Assembly (NCBI RefSeq): GCF_013377495.2
Contig: NC_066364.1
Coordinates: 118,182,549-118,246,548, forward strand
Length of the DNA stretch: 64,000 bases
Source: Cygnus atratus
Taxonomy: Eukaryota > Chordata > Aves > Anseriformes > Anatidae
Reading direction: 5' to 3'
Below, piece by piece: positions 14,901 through 26,800 of the stretch. The translations under genes were made by a program, and so were the position numbers. The notes under the pieces were generated by a model. The model was given only the letters and a program-made list of their open reading frames with translations, made no database searches and was not told where the DNA came from. Position 1 is the first letter of the stretch; each line of letters begins with the position of its first letter.

Positions 14901-15781
14901 TTCATTTAATTTAGTATGTTTGTGGTTGGATAACAAAGTGTATCTTTTTAGCAGAACACATTCCTACAGGTTTTATTGAGACACGGCTTGTACGGCAGGG
15001 GCCTGGAGAAGTATCCAGCCCAGGGCAGGAGTTGTTTAAGTCACAGTACAGTCCTAGGCTTTTTAACTTCCCATACCATTTCCAGCATGGACAGCTACCG
15101 TGCAGAAGACATATGAGCAGAATATGTTTGGGCACTGATTCAGGTTGAACACCCTTATCTTGTTACCACTGAAGTGCTGTCCTGAACTTGATAATTTAAA
15201 TACTTTCTTAAGGATAGAAAAAAACGTGTTCGGTTGCATATGGCATCTCAGTCTTGATCATAGTCAAAAGTAATCTCAGAATCAAAAGCAGTTTACCTTT
15301 TGCACTGCAATTTACAGACTGCCTGGCATACTCTTCTAGAGAAGGAAGCTAGCACCACAGATGGAGGCAAAGTGGAGAAGAAAGGAAGTAATGCATCAAT
15401 TCAAAGCTTCATTCATTTTTGTTTTTTTTTTCAGCTGCCTACCACTCCCAAACAAACATGTGGGAGATGTTCTAGCGCTGAAAGCTATGGCTCACTCCTT
15501 TATTTAGCTATTCTATGTGATAAGTCAATTCAGTTTGGACATACCAAAGACAATACATAATTGTGACAAAGTACTGCAGTCCAGACTTGATTATTACAGC
15601 TTGATCCTTTGTTAACTCTGTTGAGTAAATAGAGGAAGGATGCTTTTCCTGTACCTTCATATTCATGAAGTCACTGTGGTTGGGTAACTTTCCCAAATTC
15701 ATAGTAGTTGCTAGCACTTTTTCAGCCCAAATATAGAAATCATGCAAGGAACTATGAAGTTGCACTGCATTAGATTTCCTC

Positions 15782-15799
15782 CACACACACACACACACC
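15782..15799. repeat. CA dinucleotide microsatellite
   Basis: Nine CA units in a row within the EFEMP1 intron; short, no functional claim. Confidence 0.9.
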
Positions 15800-16417
15800 A
15801 CATTTTCTACATTAATACTTTGCATTAGCTCTAGTCTGTTATGCCATGGTGTCCAGGAGTACTAAAAGACAAATCTACAAGGAGCTCACTTTGCTATATG
15901 CACAAATTTATGAGAGGGAATGTTTCGGCTTACCAAAAGAAGTTACACCATTTTTCATGAAAATCATTTTAATTTAAACATTCTACCTCACATATTTGCT
16001 TAAATGTAGGTCTTGGCTCCTGCATATGTTTTTCTTGTGCAAACAAGCATTTGTGCAGGTTACCTTTGCTCAACTGTGAAAGCTCGTTACCAGGGCAATC
16101 GGTCCAATATACTTAACATGAAAGGGCCAAAGGAAAATTTAAAAGGGAAAGAGAAAAAACAGCAATAAGAAGGGAGTTTATGGGCTGCTACGGTGTTATA
16201 CAGAATTATAGACGCTACCTCATGACACCAGTGGATAGTGAGTGCACTGTTACAGCGCAGGTCTCTGCTATTAACAGGTTCTGCCACTCCAGAAGTGAGA
16301 AATTCCTCCAAATATTTGGTCTCTTGGTACCTACTCACCTAATGTTATGTAACAAATTTTCTGCTGGTATTTACCACCACAAAACGCAGCCTCCCAACAC
16401 CAATGAGTTAAAAGTTG

Positions 16418-16680
16418 TCTGGGCATCCAGCCCAGATGAATAACATCCCAAATGTTGAAGGAAGTAGCAAGGGAAATAGAAAAGCCTTTGACAGAAATTG
16501 TTGATAGCTTGCTAAGGCTGGGGAGGGAACCAGGGAATTTGGAGGTTGCTAATGTTGTTCCTATGTGTAAGAAAGGATCAGGGAGGATCCAGGAAACGAC
16601 ATAGCAGTGAGCTTGGCTTCAGTTGCAAGAACAATATAAGAAACATAAATAAGGGACCGAATACTTAATTTGGTAAAATA
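16418..16680 (+). mobile_element. Degenerate LINE (CR1/L3-like) reverse transcriptase fragment
   Basis: One + strand frame across about 16,455-16,600 reads as the region just before the reverse transcriptase palm of CR1/L3-type LINEs: KEVAREIEKPLTEIVDSLL, then GNLEVANVVPMCKKGS. These match the family's conserved LKE..eel..PL..i...S and W..A.V.PI.KKG blocks. After an indel, a VSLASVA stretch matches the next PVSLTSV block. Stops and frame changes show it is dead. It may extend toward 18.2 kb, but no later RT motif was recognised. It is far more diverged than the copy at 56-58 kb and so belongs to an older layer of insertions. Confidence 0.7.
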
Positions 16681-19600
16681 AAGTAAGCCTATGCTAATGG
16701 AAGAACTGTAGTGCTCTAATTTCTTCAAATATTTTACTCTCACCTGGTTATTTCTGAGAAATACTCATAAAACATCTAACAGGCAGAGAAAGAAAGCTAA
16801 TGAAAGGGACAAAGTGAAAGGAATTACAGAAGCCTGAAGCTAAGTAAGTTGTCCAAGATACCTGCAATGCTGTGGAGATCGTTGTATGTCTGATATCAGA
16901 CTCACTGGTGCCATTGCTTCCGTGGGAGGCGATGTTTTCAGTTCAGATGTAGCTATTAGAAAAATAGACTGAGTCATTTTCTGCTCTCACTCACACTGAG
17001 AGCTCAGAAAATTTAAACTGATTAACCAAAATATTTTGCATTTACATTCAAAACATTGACAATGACAAGTGCAACACTGACATTGGTGGAGTTATTCTGG
17101 GTTTTGATTTGCACAAACCATTCAGGAGCTGGTTCGCTGGCACTGCTCAGCAAGGACAGAAGAATTTGGATCCCATCAGGTCATTAGAGAGGTGTCTTTT
17201 TGATCTGGTGGAATATTCTGCTTACAGGATTGCTACAGACCAGAACAGAAAAAATGACCCACAAACATTATCTGACTGGTTTGAGGAGATGACTATACAA
17301 ACAAGGAGAGCATGAAGACGATGTAGTCAGTTGCGGTACATTGAGAGCCAGTGAGCAGCAAGAAGCCAAGCACCCCAGTCCCAAGAGTAAAACATATTTG
17401 AGCTAGTTAAGAATACAGGTCTGCAGCTCTGAGCACAACATGCAGGTATGAGATAGAAGAGAAAAGATTTAAGTAGCTTAAATCAAAGGATAGATGTGGA
17501 CCGGATTTTTTCTAAAAAAGCTTGAAGCACTGATGAAATGCATCCCATGTATTTATGTACTTCTCATAATGATATGAAAAAAATTATGGAGATTAAGCTG
17601 TTGCATAAGTGAGCAAGCAGCATGAGTCAGGGGGTTTGGGAAAAATGAGTCACAGCACGAAGGGAATCAAGCCAGGTTTGTAGCTCAGAAAGAGACTAGG
17701 AAAGAATTTTATGGATGTAGATAAGAGCCTGACAGAATGGATTGCAGGGAAGAAGTAGAAAAACTAACTAACTCTAAAGCAGGGAACCATACACTAGATT
17801 TAGAGAAAGCTATAGCTAAAAGCAGGTCAAGCAAAATTTTTGTACACAACTAGTGGTTGAAATATAGAGCAGGCTGCCAAAGTCAGCAATGGAAGGACAT
17901 AATTGTGTAAATCACTTCAAGAGGGAGTGTGGGTACATTTTTGGAAAATGAGGGAATCACTGGGCATAGCTATTAGTGAGGCTTGTGGAATTAAAACTAT
18001 GAAATGCAAGTTGATTTATATTTTGAAGGAATATAAGAGCAAGATCTGTACCCCTCCGTGGTTCTCACATTTTTTTCTGTGGAAACTTCAAACAGTAACT
18101 TCTGGAAATCAGTGTCATCTTAATGAGCAGATGGTTATCAATATGAAAGTCTTCTAAAATGCACCTTCTCAAAGAGTCTGGAGATTATTGCAAAAGGCAC
18201 TATTTATATTAGGATGAGTCATGGGGGTCTGATGGCCATATTTACCAAAGTACAGTCGATGACTTCCATAAACATTTCTGAAAGAGCAGTGTGCCTTACT
18301 GAGAGACCAGTCTCCTTAATTGTAATGTTCCTTTCCCCTTTCTCTACTGACTCCAACTCTTTAGATTAACTTAAGGTTTTTATGCAGCATTAATCATTGC
18401 AATTCCTGCACTCTCGCAGTGTTCCTCAAGGATAGAGTACTGTACCAACTAACCCATTTGGGGAACAGTAAGGTTTGACTGAGAACAAGCCTGCAAGATG
18501 CATACAAAGACTGTCATAATGCTTATATATAAGGGATCTAAATTACAACTGTTCAGAGAATCCAAATTCTGAACTTTCTAATCCCACAAATGATTGATTT
18601 TGAAACTGTAACCTTCTGTCAGGGTAGTATTCTGGATGTAACACCCATAAGCAACATAGGGAGATTAAAGCACTCAATCCCAATACCAATGTAATAAATA
18701 TTGTTAAAATTTATAACTATTTAAAGTAAGAAGACATCCCCATAACACCAGTTCACTCTCAGGTGGCCTACAGAAAGGCTATGTAATTATCTGAGTTCAA
18801 TTATTACAATGATCAAGATGCTGAAGATAACCCAGCTCAATTTTCAAATACGTAAGATCTGCAAAAGGATTGATAGAGACACCCAAGTTATTTCAAAGGA
18901 AATTGTTCAACTACAGAGGCTGTGACTGTCCAGAGAACAACTGTCCAAGAATAAAATGGCTTTAGCCACAACTGAATGCATCTTGACTCCACTGAGGTCA
19001 GGCCAGGTAGCCTGGCTAACCAGAGATGTAAAGATTTGCTTTACAGTGTTTTGACATGCAAGAGAATGAATTAAACCTCTATCACAAAATACACATTTAC
19101 ATTAAAGCTCGTATTAGAACTCATAGGCTCAAAGCAACATCTGTCTCATGATAGCTTCCCTTAAAGGCCCCTGGATTTTCATACTGGAGAAGCAACCAGT
19201 GAAGTCGAGAGGAGAAGCCCTAGCTGTGGTGTTTGTTCAGGCATGGTTGGTCAGAGAGAACGGAGAGCTCAGCTGCCCAGCAGCGCTCTTTGCTGTCATG
19301 AGCTCAGCTACTCAACCTTTTACATCTCTTTTTTATTTGTCTTTTATGTAAGCAAATGTCAACTGGTCACAGCATCAATAGCAGGGTAGTTATCAATTAT
19401 TTGAGCAACATCTTAGATACGCTGAGTTTAAGAGTTCATTTATATTTCATATGTTGCCTGCATCAATGATCAAATGCCAACCAAGTTCTTCAACAATTTA
19501 ATACAAACCTACAGCTCTTGTTTATCCATAGTGAACAGCACAAACTTTTAAAAGATTAGTTGAGATTAGAAAATACAAAGAAATAAAGAAAGAAGGATGC

Positions 19601-22600
19601 TAAGAGAAGATCATTTTCATTACAGGTTACCAATGTAATTTAAATTGCCTACCTGGGTGAGCAGATGTGTAATATGTAGAAATGATATTTATATAGAGGT
19701 GTCAAGGAAAGAGTTGAAAGTGTTTTCAAGGTAGAGATTACAAGGTACTTGCTTGAGATAGAAGCTTCAGCTATAGCATCAGTTGCCGGAACACAGAAAC
19801 AAACTTTGTCATGATGACACTAAATTTGGAAAAGAGGATGCAAATGAAAGATGCTCAAGAATGAGCTTGTAAAAGCCCGTTATTTTCTTTCTAGATCTGT
19901 TTCTTATACTGCACTCATCACTGTGGTATCTTGAGTGCTTTCCAGTAGTGCATTAAGCAACATGACAAACATCTGTCACATTTGTTCTCTCACCCTCTCC
20001 CCAGAGAGACAAGTGTGTGCAGTGGAGTGTCTTGTTTTAATTTTTTTAATTATTATAAACACACATGCACGTACACACATTATTAAACATTCATGCTAGA
20101 GAGGAAAGGTCAAACAAATTTATCTTGCTCTCAGGATTAAAGCTGGTGAGCTCTGTGATGTTCCTATAGGAGTTTCTATCACAGCCTTGCCCCAGCTTGC
20201 TATGCCTTCACACACGTCAAATCAATCTGGTCGTGGGTGTTTGCAATAGGTGGAAACCAGAAGGATGGCTTCCCAATATCCTCATTTACTTTTCACATTT
20301 AAATCCAGGGATTTTGTCAAGGAAGATCAAATGGAATGAGATGGTAAGATTTAAGGAAAAACACATGCTTTGTGTAATCACTGTTTCATCCCAGTATTTA
20401 TTGCATTTGATACAGATTAAAGTAGGAATTGACGCAGCTTCCAGATCCCTGTCAGGATCAGAGGGCACTGTGCAACTTGTGATAAATAAGCTAGGAATCT
20501 AACAGATTGGAAAACTGATATAAACTGGAAAAACAAGCTCTTACAATTATGAAAAGGTGACCTTGGAGTTAGCAATTTTCATACAGTGGGGACATAAGTG
20601 AGAAAACAATCTGAAAGCTTCAGATTAGAGTTCAGTGAGGCTCTAAACAACTGCATGTAGGCAGTCTACCTACTCAAGAACCGTGAACAAACACATAAGT
20701 GCAAGTCCCAGGTCAATATTGGCAATGCCAGTGCAACATTATGCTACTTTATATGGGGGGAAAAAGCATGTGTTTGTGTCTATTGGTAAATAACACCCCT
20801 GAGAAAAATGGTGCTGATCTACCTCATCCCAAGCATTGATGTTGCCTCCTTCGATGACTTCCACTACTCCATTGCTTGAATAACTTTCAGGACAATTAGA
20901 AAAAAAATGTTTCTCTAGTGGAGGATGATTAAGGTCACAATGATGTGTGCCAAGAAGCTTAATATTTCTTTGGGCCTCACTAAGAGCATAGATGCAGAGA
21001 TCTGTGCAGCAACATCACATTGCAAAATCCACCAATGCTTCTTTCCTTACACAAGGGCTGGGCTGCTTCTGGTATCACACCAATACAATTCACATTTGGC
21101 ACCACTTTCAGCACTGAAATCTTCCACTCGCTTCCTCACCCTTGTATCAATCACAATAGTAGACATGGCTGTAATTATTGCAATACTAGAGATTTCAGAA
21201 CTGAATGTTCCAGCACTGAAGCCCTCCTAGCATAGCTGCCTGTTGTTCTCCTCCCACAGTATTTTCCTTGACACACAATCCTCAGGCCATCAGCCTTCCC
21301 TTCATATTAGCAAGTCCTTAGCACAGACGTGAGCAGAAGTGCTCCAAGCAGGCCAGGCTGCTGCCCTTCCCCAGCGAAGGCCAGAAGCTCCTCTCCTGTC
21401 CGCCTTTACTTCCCACCTTAGGCAGTTCAGGGAAGATGCAGGTAAGGCCACAAAACAAGAGGACTGGCATTCTCAAAGGGCTCCCATCAATACTTCTTCC
21501 CCCACATACCTCCTTCCCTAACAAGCCTAGGAACTATCTCAAAAAAAGCCATCCAAGAAAAACAGCCAAAATAGCAAAAAGTACCATGACAGCGCACAGT
21601 AAAAGCATGGATAAAATCCACCAAACATATTCCACATACTGATCTGCATTTTCATGACATGTAGAAGGCAGACAGGACATGCACAGACAGCCACAGCTGA
21701 GTTGCAGTCCAGTTCAGGACCCTAACTGGAGTTAGAAGCTTGGGAGAGCCCTAAAGGGCTCCTTGACACAAGCCGCATGAAAAGGCTGTTCCTATAAACA
21801 CGGACCTTCGTGGCCACAGCATCAAGTCCTCTGAGAGTTTCTGAGTGAGGAGGCGGCTAGCAGGCAAACAGGACTTTAGAACAATTGTTTTTCTTTCAAA
21901 CTGAACTTACCATTGGGAAAAAAATCAAAGATCCTGAGTGCATAAGTCAATCTAGCTTGTTTTGTTTTAGCTGAGTAGCTTATTATTCCATAGAAAAATA
22001 AACTAAATGGAAATCAAGCCGTGGATGCAAGTGACTACACAACAACTTAATGTATTGTAACTAACCCACCTTAAAAGCTAGCTTATGTTAAGTTCACTCA
22101 TATATGAAGTTGCTATGGATCCAATTTTCTGTTCTGTACAATCCGCAACAGTGTGCGTACTTAAAAAAGAATTTCAACTGTTTGAGCGTTATAGCCCTTT
22201 TATTTTCAGCTTCTGCAGAAAGTAGGAGTACATGCAAAGCCCAGTGAAGTCCCTGCAAAGACTTGCATTGACTCCACTGTGCTTTGGCTCAAGCTTTTAA
22301 TGATGTGTCAGGCTGGTATGAGGCAGCCAGATCTAGTCCCTGAAAATCTCTACACCTGAGAATGTGCTTTTCAGCTGTCACTGCAGAACAATGCGGTCAG
22401 CAAGTCCTGCAGCAGCACAACGGCTTTAGGACTGTTACTATGCAGAAATGCAAAGAGCAGGCTAACATAAAAGGACTTTATTTTTCCTGTCAGATAAAGA
22501 AAATGTATGTAAAATATTTGGGCATTTGAGGAAGGACAAACATTGAGAATCAATTCAAACTGTTGATGGTTTATTTTTTATTGAATCTTGTGGTCAAAAT

Positions 22601-23677
22601 TGTTTTCATTTGCTATGTGAAAGAATCCATCATTTTTTCCAAAGCACCACCCAGAATCTGCCACTGGTGATGTTCTAACGTCCCAAGTGCCTATACAAAT
22701 AGAGAGGTCAGCTGAGATTTGTAAACTAGAGATCATAAGTTTTAAGGAATTTGTTTATTCAGCCTAGAGTCTCCAAATTGTGTAGAATGCCAAAATTAAA
22801 AAGTCCTTTCACTGTACTGTGTCAGGTTACAATAAAAAGCTCTCTAACATTTTGGATGTTCGGATGAGAAAACAAATTGCAATTCCATTTTAAGCAAGTT
22901 ATTTGTCAGCACATGCACTTTAATTATATTTAAGTACCTCCAGCATTTTCTAATGAATAGGCAAAATCAAGATGTTTTTATACTTGTATAAGCCTGCATT
23001 TAGTGTGAATGAAAAGCTACCTGAATTACACAGAAAAGTATCAGTCCAGTACTGCTAAAATACAAGCAGATGTACACTATTTCCAAATACTTTAACAGAT
23101 TGAATTAGGAGAATTTTCATGGGAATGACAAGAGGCAGATCTCTTCCTGATGAGAAGGCCACCACACACCAAGTTCCAAGTCCCTCTCCAAAGTATGGGG
23201 TACGGGAACCATGCAAAAGGATCAGTCTTAGAAATATTTTGTTGTGCTAATACTAAAAAGTCATCTCATTCTTGAGAAACAGATGAACTACTTTTGCTGA
23301 AGTTTTCCAGAGTAATTCAGCATGCAACAAACAATCAGCACAGGAAAAAAAACGTTAAATGATTTAAGTAGCATAAAGCTGCAAGACATCTATGAAAAGT
23401 TTTATAATGATAACTACAAATAATAATGGTATTTGACAAATTAAATGTGATTATTTAGAATAACCGTATCTGATACGTTTTCAAATGCAGTTAAAAGCTA
23501 ATAGAAATCTGGTAACATTTTATATCCTGCAAATGGAATAAGCTTTGAGATCACTTCTTGAGTGTATTTCAAATTTGCTGCCTTCATTTGTAAGTAGCCT
23601 GAAAATAGGGAAAACGTTTCAACAGGTAACTCTAAGTAAGTTCTATGACTAATAGTGTATTTGCTCTTTTTATAAAG

Positions 23678-23800
23678 ATATAGATGAATGTGCAACGGGA
23701 ACCCATAATTGTAGAGCTGACCAAGTATGTGTCAATCTAAGAGGGTCCTTCAGCTGCCAGTGTCCTCCAGGGTATCAGAAACGAGGGGAGCAATGCGTTG
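23678..23800 (+). CDS. EFEMP1: EFEMP1 exon: cbEGF module 1 of 5 in window
   Basis: 123 bp, phase 1 at both ends. It encodes DIDECATGTHNCRADQVC and then VNLRGSFSCQC through the sixth cysteine (41 residues). The D-x-D-E-C start and the N followed by an aromatic in GSF mark a calcium-binding EGF. The acceptor is TATAAAG and the donor is GTAAGT. It is three bases longer than the next three module exons because of a slightly longer first loop. Confidence 0.95.
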
Positions 23801-26800
23801 GTAAGTCTTGCTTTAGACTAAATTATTTTCTTTCGTTACCTGAAGTTGCAAACTTTTATAACAAAATGCATGGGTATGTATACTGTACAATAGCTGTTTA
23901 TTTTTAAAATGGAATGGAATAATTGCTTTATCACAATAATTAATCACTAAAGCATGTAACTAGAAACTATTTTAAGTATAATCAACACAGAGTTGAACTT
24001 CACAAGATTAATTTTCTTACTAGTTACCACTGTGTTTATTATTTGTATTGGGGTATTGCCTAATGTCCCAGATACAGTCAGAAGTCTTCTAGAGCAGCGA
24101 AGTAAAATGTGTCTTTCCACTGACCTCAGTGAGATTTGAATCCAGATCTGCAGGACAAAGCCCTACCTTCACACAGACCTAATCCCTGCTCTGCAGAGCC
24201 CCCTTGCACAGTCTGTTTCAGTGTCGGTTTTATGAGTAGAAATGAAAGAGATGGAAACTCTGAATGCAGGTATATGATATTTGCAACTTATAAACCACTA
24301 TGCTTTATTTCTTAGGCCAAAATCAACTGTTGGCACCTTTGGGACCTATACAAGTATAGCATTAAATTAAATCCAAGTGCAGCATAAACACTGCATCTTT
24401 CCTATTCCGTCCTCATTTGGGGACATAATGTGAAAGTGCCATTACTCTGTTCCTGCAGTCTTTCTTCAGCCTTTAGCACCTCTTTAATCACAATTTCAAT
24501 GGATAAAATGGTTTTATAGGCACTCCAGTCTTAAGCGTTAGGTTTGTCAGGGATATTGAAAACAATTATGAAGTAGGAGAATCAAATGTATACATCATCA
24601 GGTGACATTCAAGACCACCTCTTCTAAGCACAAGACTGATTTTATGCAGCCTAGTAGAAAAGCTTTTCCGTTGTTGTTCTCAGAAAAACATGTTCTCTGT
24701 GCAAGTAGGATGAGTCATTTGGGAATGTAGGCACAGGAATAGCTTTGACAGGTCACTGATATATTTATTTTTAAACATGTTTTATCTAATTTTGTAGAAC
24801 ACTGTATTACTGCTGTGCAGTAGCACTTTTAATGTCAAGACCCAGGCTACTACCTGAAAACCCTACTAGACATCTTACAGCTCTCAAAAGAAGCAGTATG
24901 ATACACCCTTCTATCTACATGTGAATACAGTTATGCATCTAAATCCACACATGAAGAGGTCAGGAAAGCAAGATTTCCCTTCTCTTATTTAGGTCAAAAC
25001 CAAGAATAACACCTGTGTTACATATTACACACTGACCTAAATTACCAGTACATCGCTACTCTTCATACTGTCAGCATTTCAGAATAAACACTGTCTTTGG
25101 GGATTTATTTATTTATTTATTTTTAACAACTTTGCCAGAAAATGTTCTTGGGACCAGACCTTGACAGAGGTTCTCCATATGGGAGGAAATGTTTCTCTCA
25201 AATTTGAACAAAATTTTTCCAGACCTTTTTGGCTTCAAGTTGGAGGAAGAAAAGGACTCATTTTTAACAATTCATTGTTTTTTTTATCAAAATGCACTAA
25301 CCATTTCTTTGATTTAAAAAAAAAAAAATTGTAAAGAAATTGCTTGTTCAACTATCACAAAATTAGTCTTTTCTGAAACATAGGATTGAAGATAGAATGA
25401 GTTGTCTTCCAGCATTAGTTCAAACAGAAGATTTGGCAGAATTGATTAGATTACACTCAGCCCTTGGATCTGCTTGGAGCTGATGTGCACAAGAGCCTAA
25501 TACTGCAAGGAGAACTCCCACTGAATTAGAGTCTGATCCTGTAAGCATTTACATGCATAAATACAAAGCTTAAAAAGTAAAGCATTGCTTATATGCCTAT
25601 ATTGTATAACCAGGTTTTTAAACAGCAACTTTTAAGAGCTTGGTCCTGTAAAGTCAAGGATGCAAGAGGTCTGCTGTGCCTCCTAATACATTCAATTTCT
25701 GCTTCAGAATTTCCCTGCAACGGAAGCGTTACAGCAATAATCACTACTGTACGGATAGCCAGGAGTTTTTCCAGCGTAAGCCTTTTCATTCAAACCCATC
25801 CAAAACACTTCACTAAGTTTAGCTCCAAAAAGTGACTGCGAAATTGACAGAAAAAGAGTTAACTTCTAACGATTATTTTTTCACTTGATATTAAAACAAA
25901 CTTTCCTCGTCATAAAAAATAAAAAATCTTGGCCTCTTTTTAAACACATCTATGGTGGAAACAGCTGGAGGTAGGAAACTCAAGATCTGGCATGGATATG
26001 GGAAGTGCCTTTCTTTGTTCCAGTGAAAACTGGTATTATTTGTCTGAGCGTTGAGCCTTTGAAATCTCACATTGTGTACATGTACAGAACACGGCACGGA
26101 TTTCTCTACCAAGATCAAGCAGGCCACAACTAAAGACAACTGCTGCACATACATGCACAATCAGCGTTGCAGCATAGCTTAAAAAAATTGCAAACAGGCA
26201 GTATCTCCTCCAGAATGTAAGGATGCCTTTTAAAATGCAGAGGTAAAAAAAAAAAGGGGGGGGGGGCGGAAGCTGTTGCACATTTTGTGTGGATTGCAGG
26301 TGAAAACCCTGCTCCAGTGCACATTAGGAATGCTGAAACTTGGAAAGGCAGTCTGCTCCACCTCACAACCAGGGCTAATCTGCAGGGAGAGTCTGGGGAA
26401 AGTTAATACCGCCTGAGATAGCACAGCTCCAGCCAGGCTGCTTGCCTTCCTCAGCACCAGAGCGCAGCCAGAAGGTGCTGGTGCTGCTGTATCCAAAGGC
26501 ACGCAGGAGGGACAGCAGCCCCCAGGGAACCCAGCCAGTTTCTGGGGGATCCCTGTGGAAGCACAGCCATCTGTTTCCTTTTCAGGGCCACTAATCTTCT
26601 GTCCTCACAGGGAAAATTTGGACTTGTCCTAACAGAGCTGAAAAGATTTAGTATAAGCTAAGCGTGCTGCATCTGAAGTTTTGGTTAGATGAGGTGCAAG
26701 TTACAGTCACTCTGTTGGTCAGCCTTAAGTCTGACCATGAGACAGATCATCTTCTGGCTGAAAAGCAGAACCAAACAACCTGGGTTTTGCCTATGCAAAG

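Larger units (their letters stand above)
1..23677 (+). other. EFEMP1: EFEMP1 intron, 3' portion (over 23 kb)
   Basis: No exon of EFEMP1 or of another gene was recognised here. The stretch ends at the acceptor of the first visible EFEMP1 exon, whose phase shows that the preceding exon supplies the first G of an Asp codon. In mammals that upstream exon carries the degenerate first EGF module; I searched by eye for its conserved coding sequence and did not find it, so it should lie left of the window. Contents are AT-rich single-copy-looking DNA, simple repeats (poly-A 3048-3067, TTTG run 8874-8904, T-rich run 14018-14045, CA run 15782-15799), a CR1 tail fragment near 4.8 kb and LINE debris near 16.5 kb. 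All short ORFs here look like chance. Confidence 0.8.

Noticed and set aside
17100..18200. Continuation of the LINE debris beyond 16.68 kb
   Set aside because: I looked for RT motifs A-C and the CR1 3' signature here and found none clear enough; the 68-codon ORF at 17.1 kb has no recognisable match.
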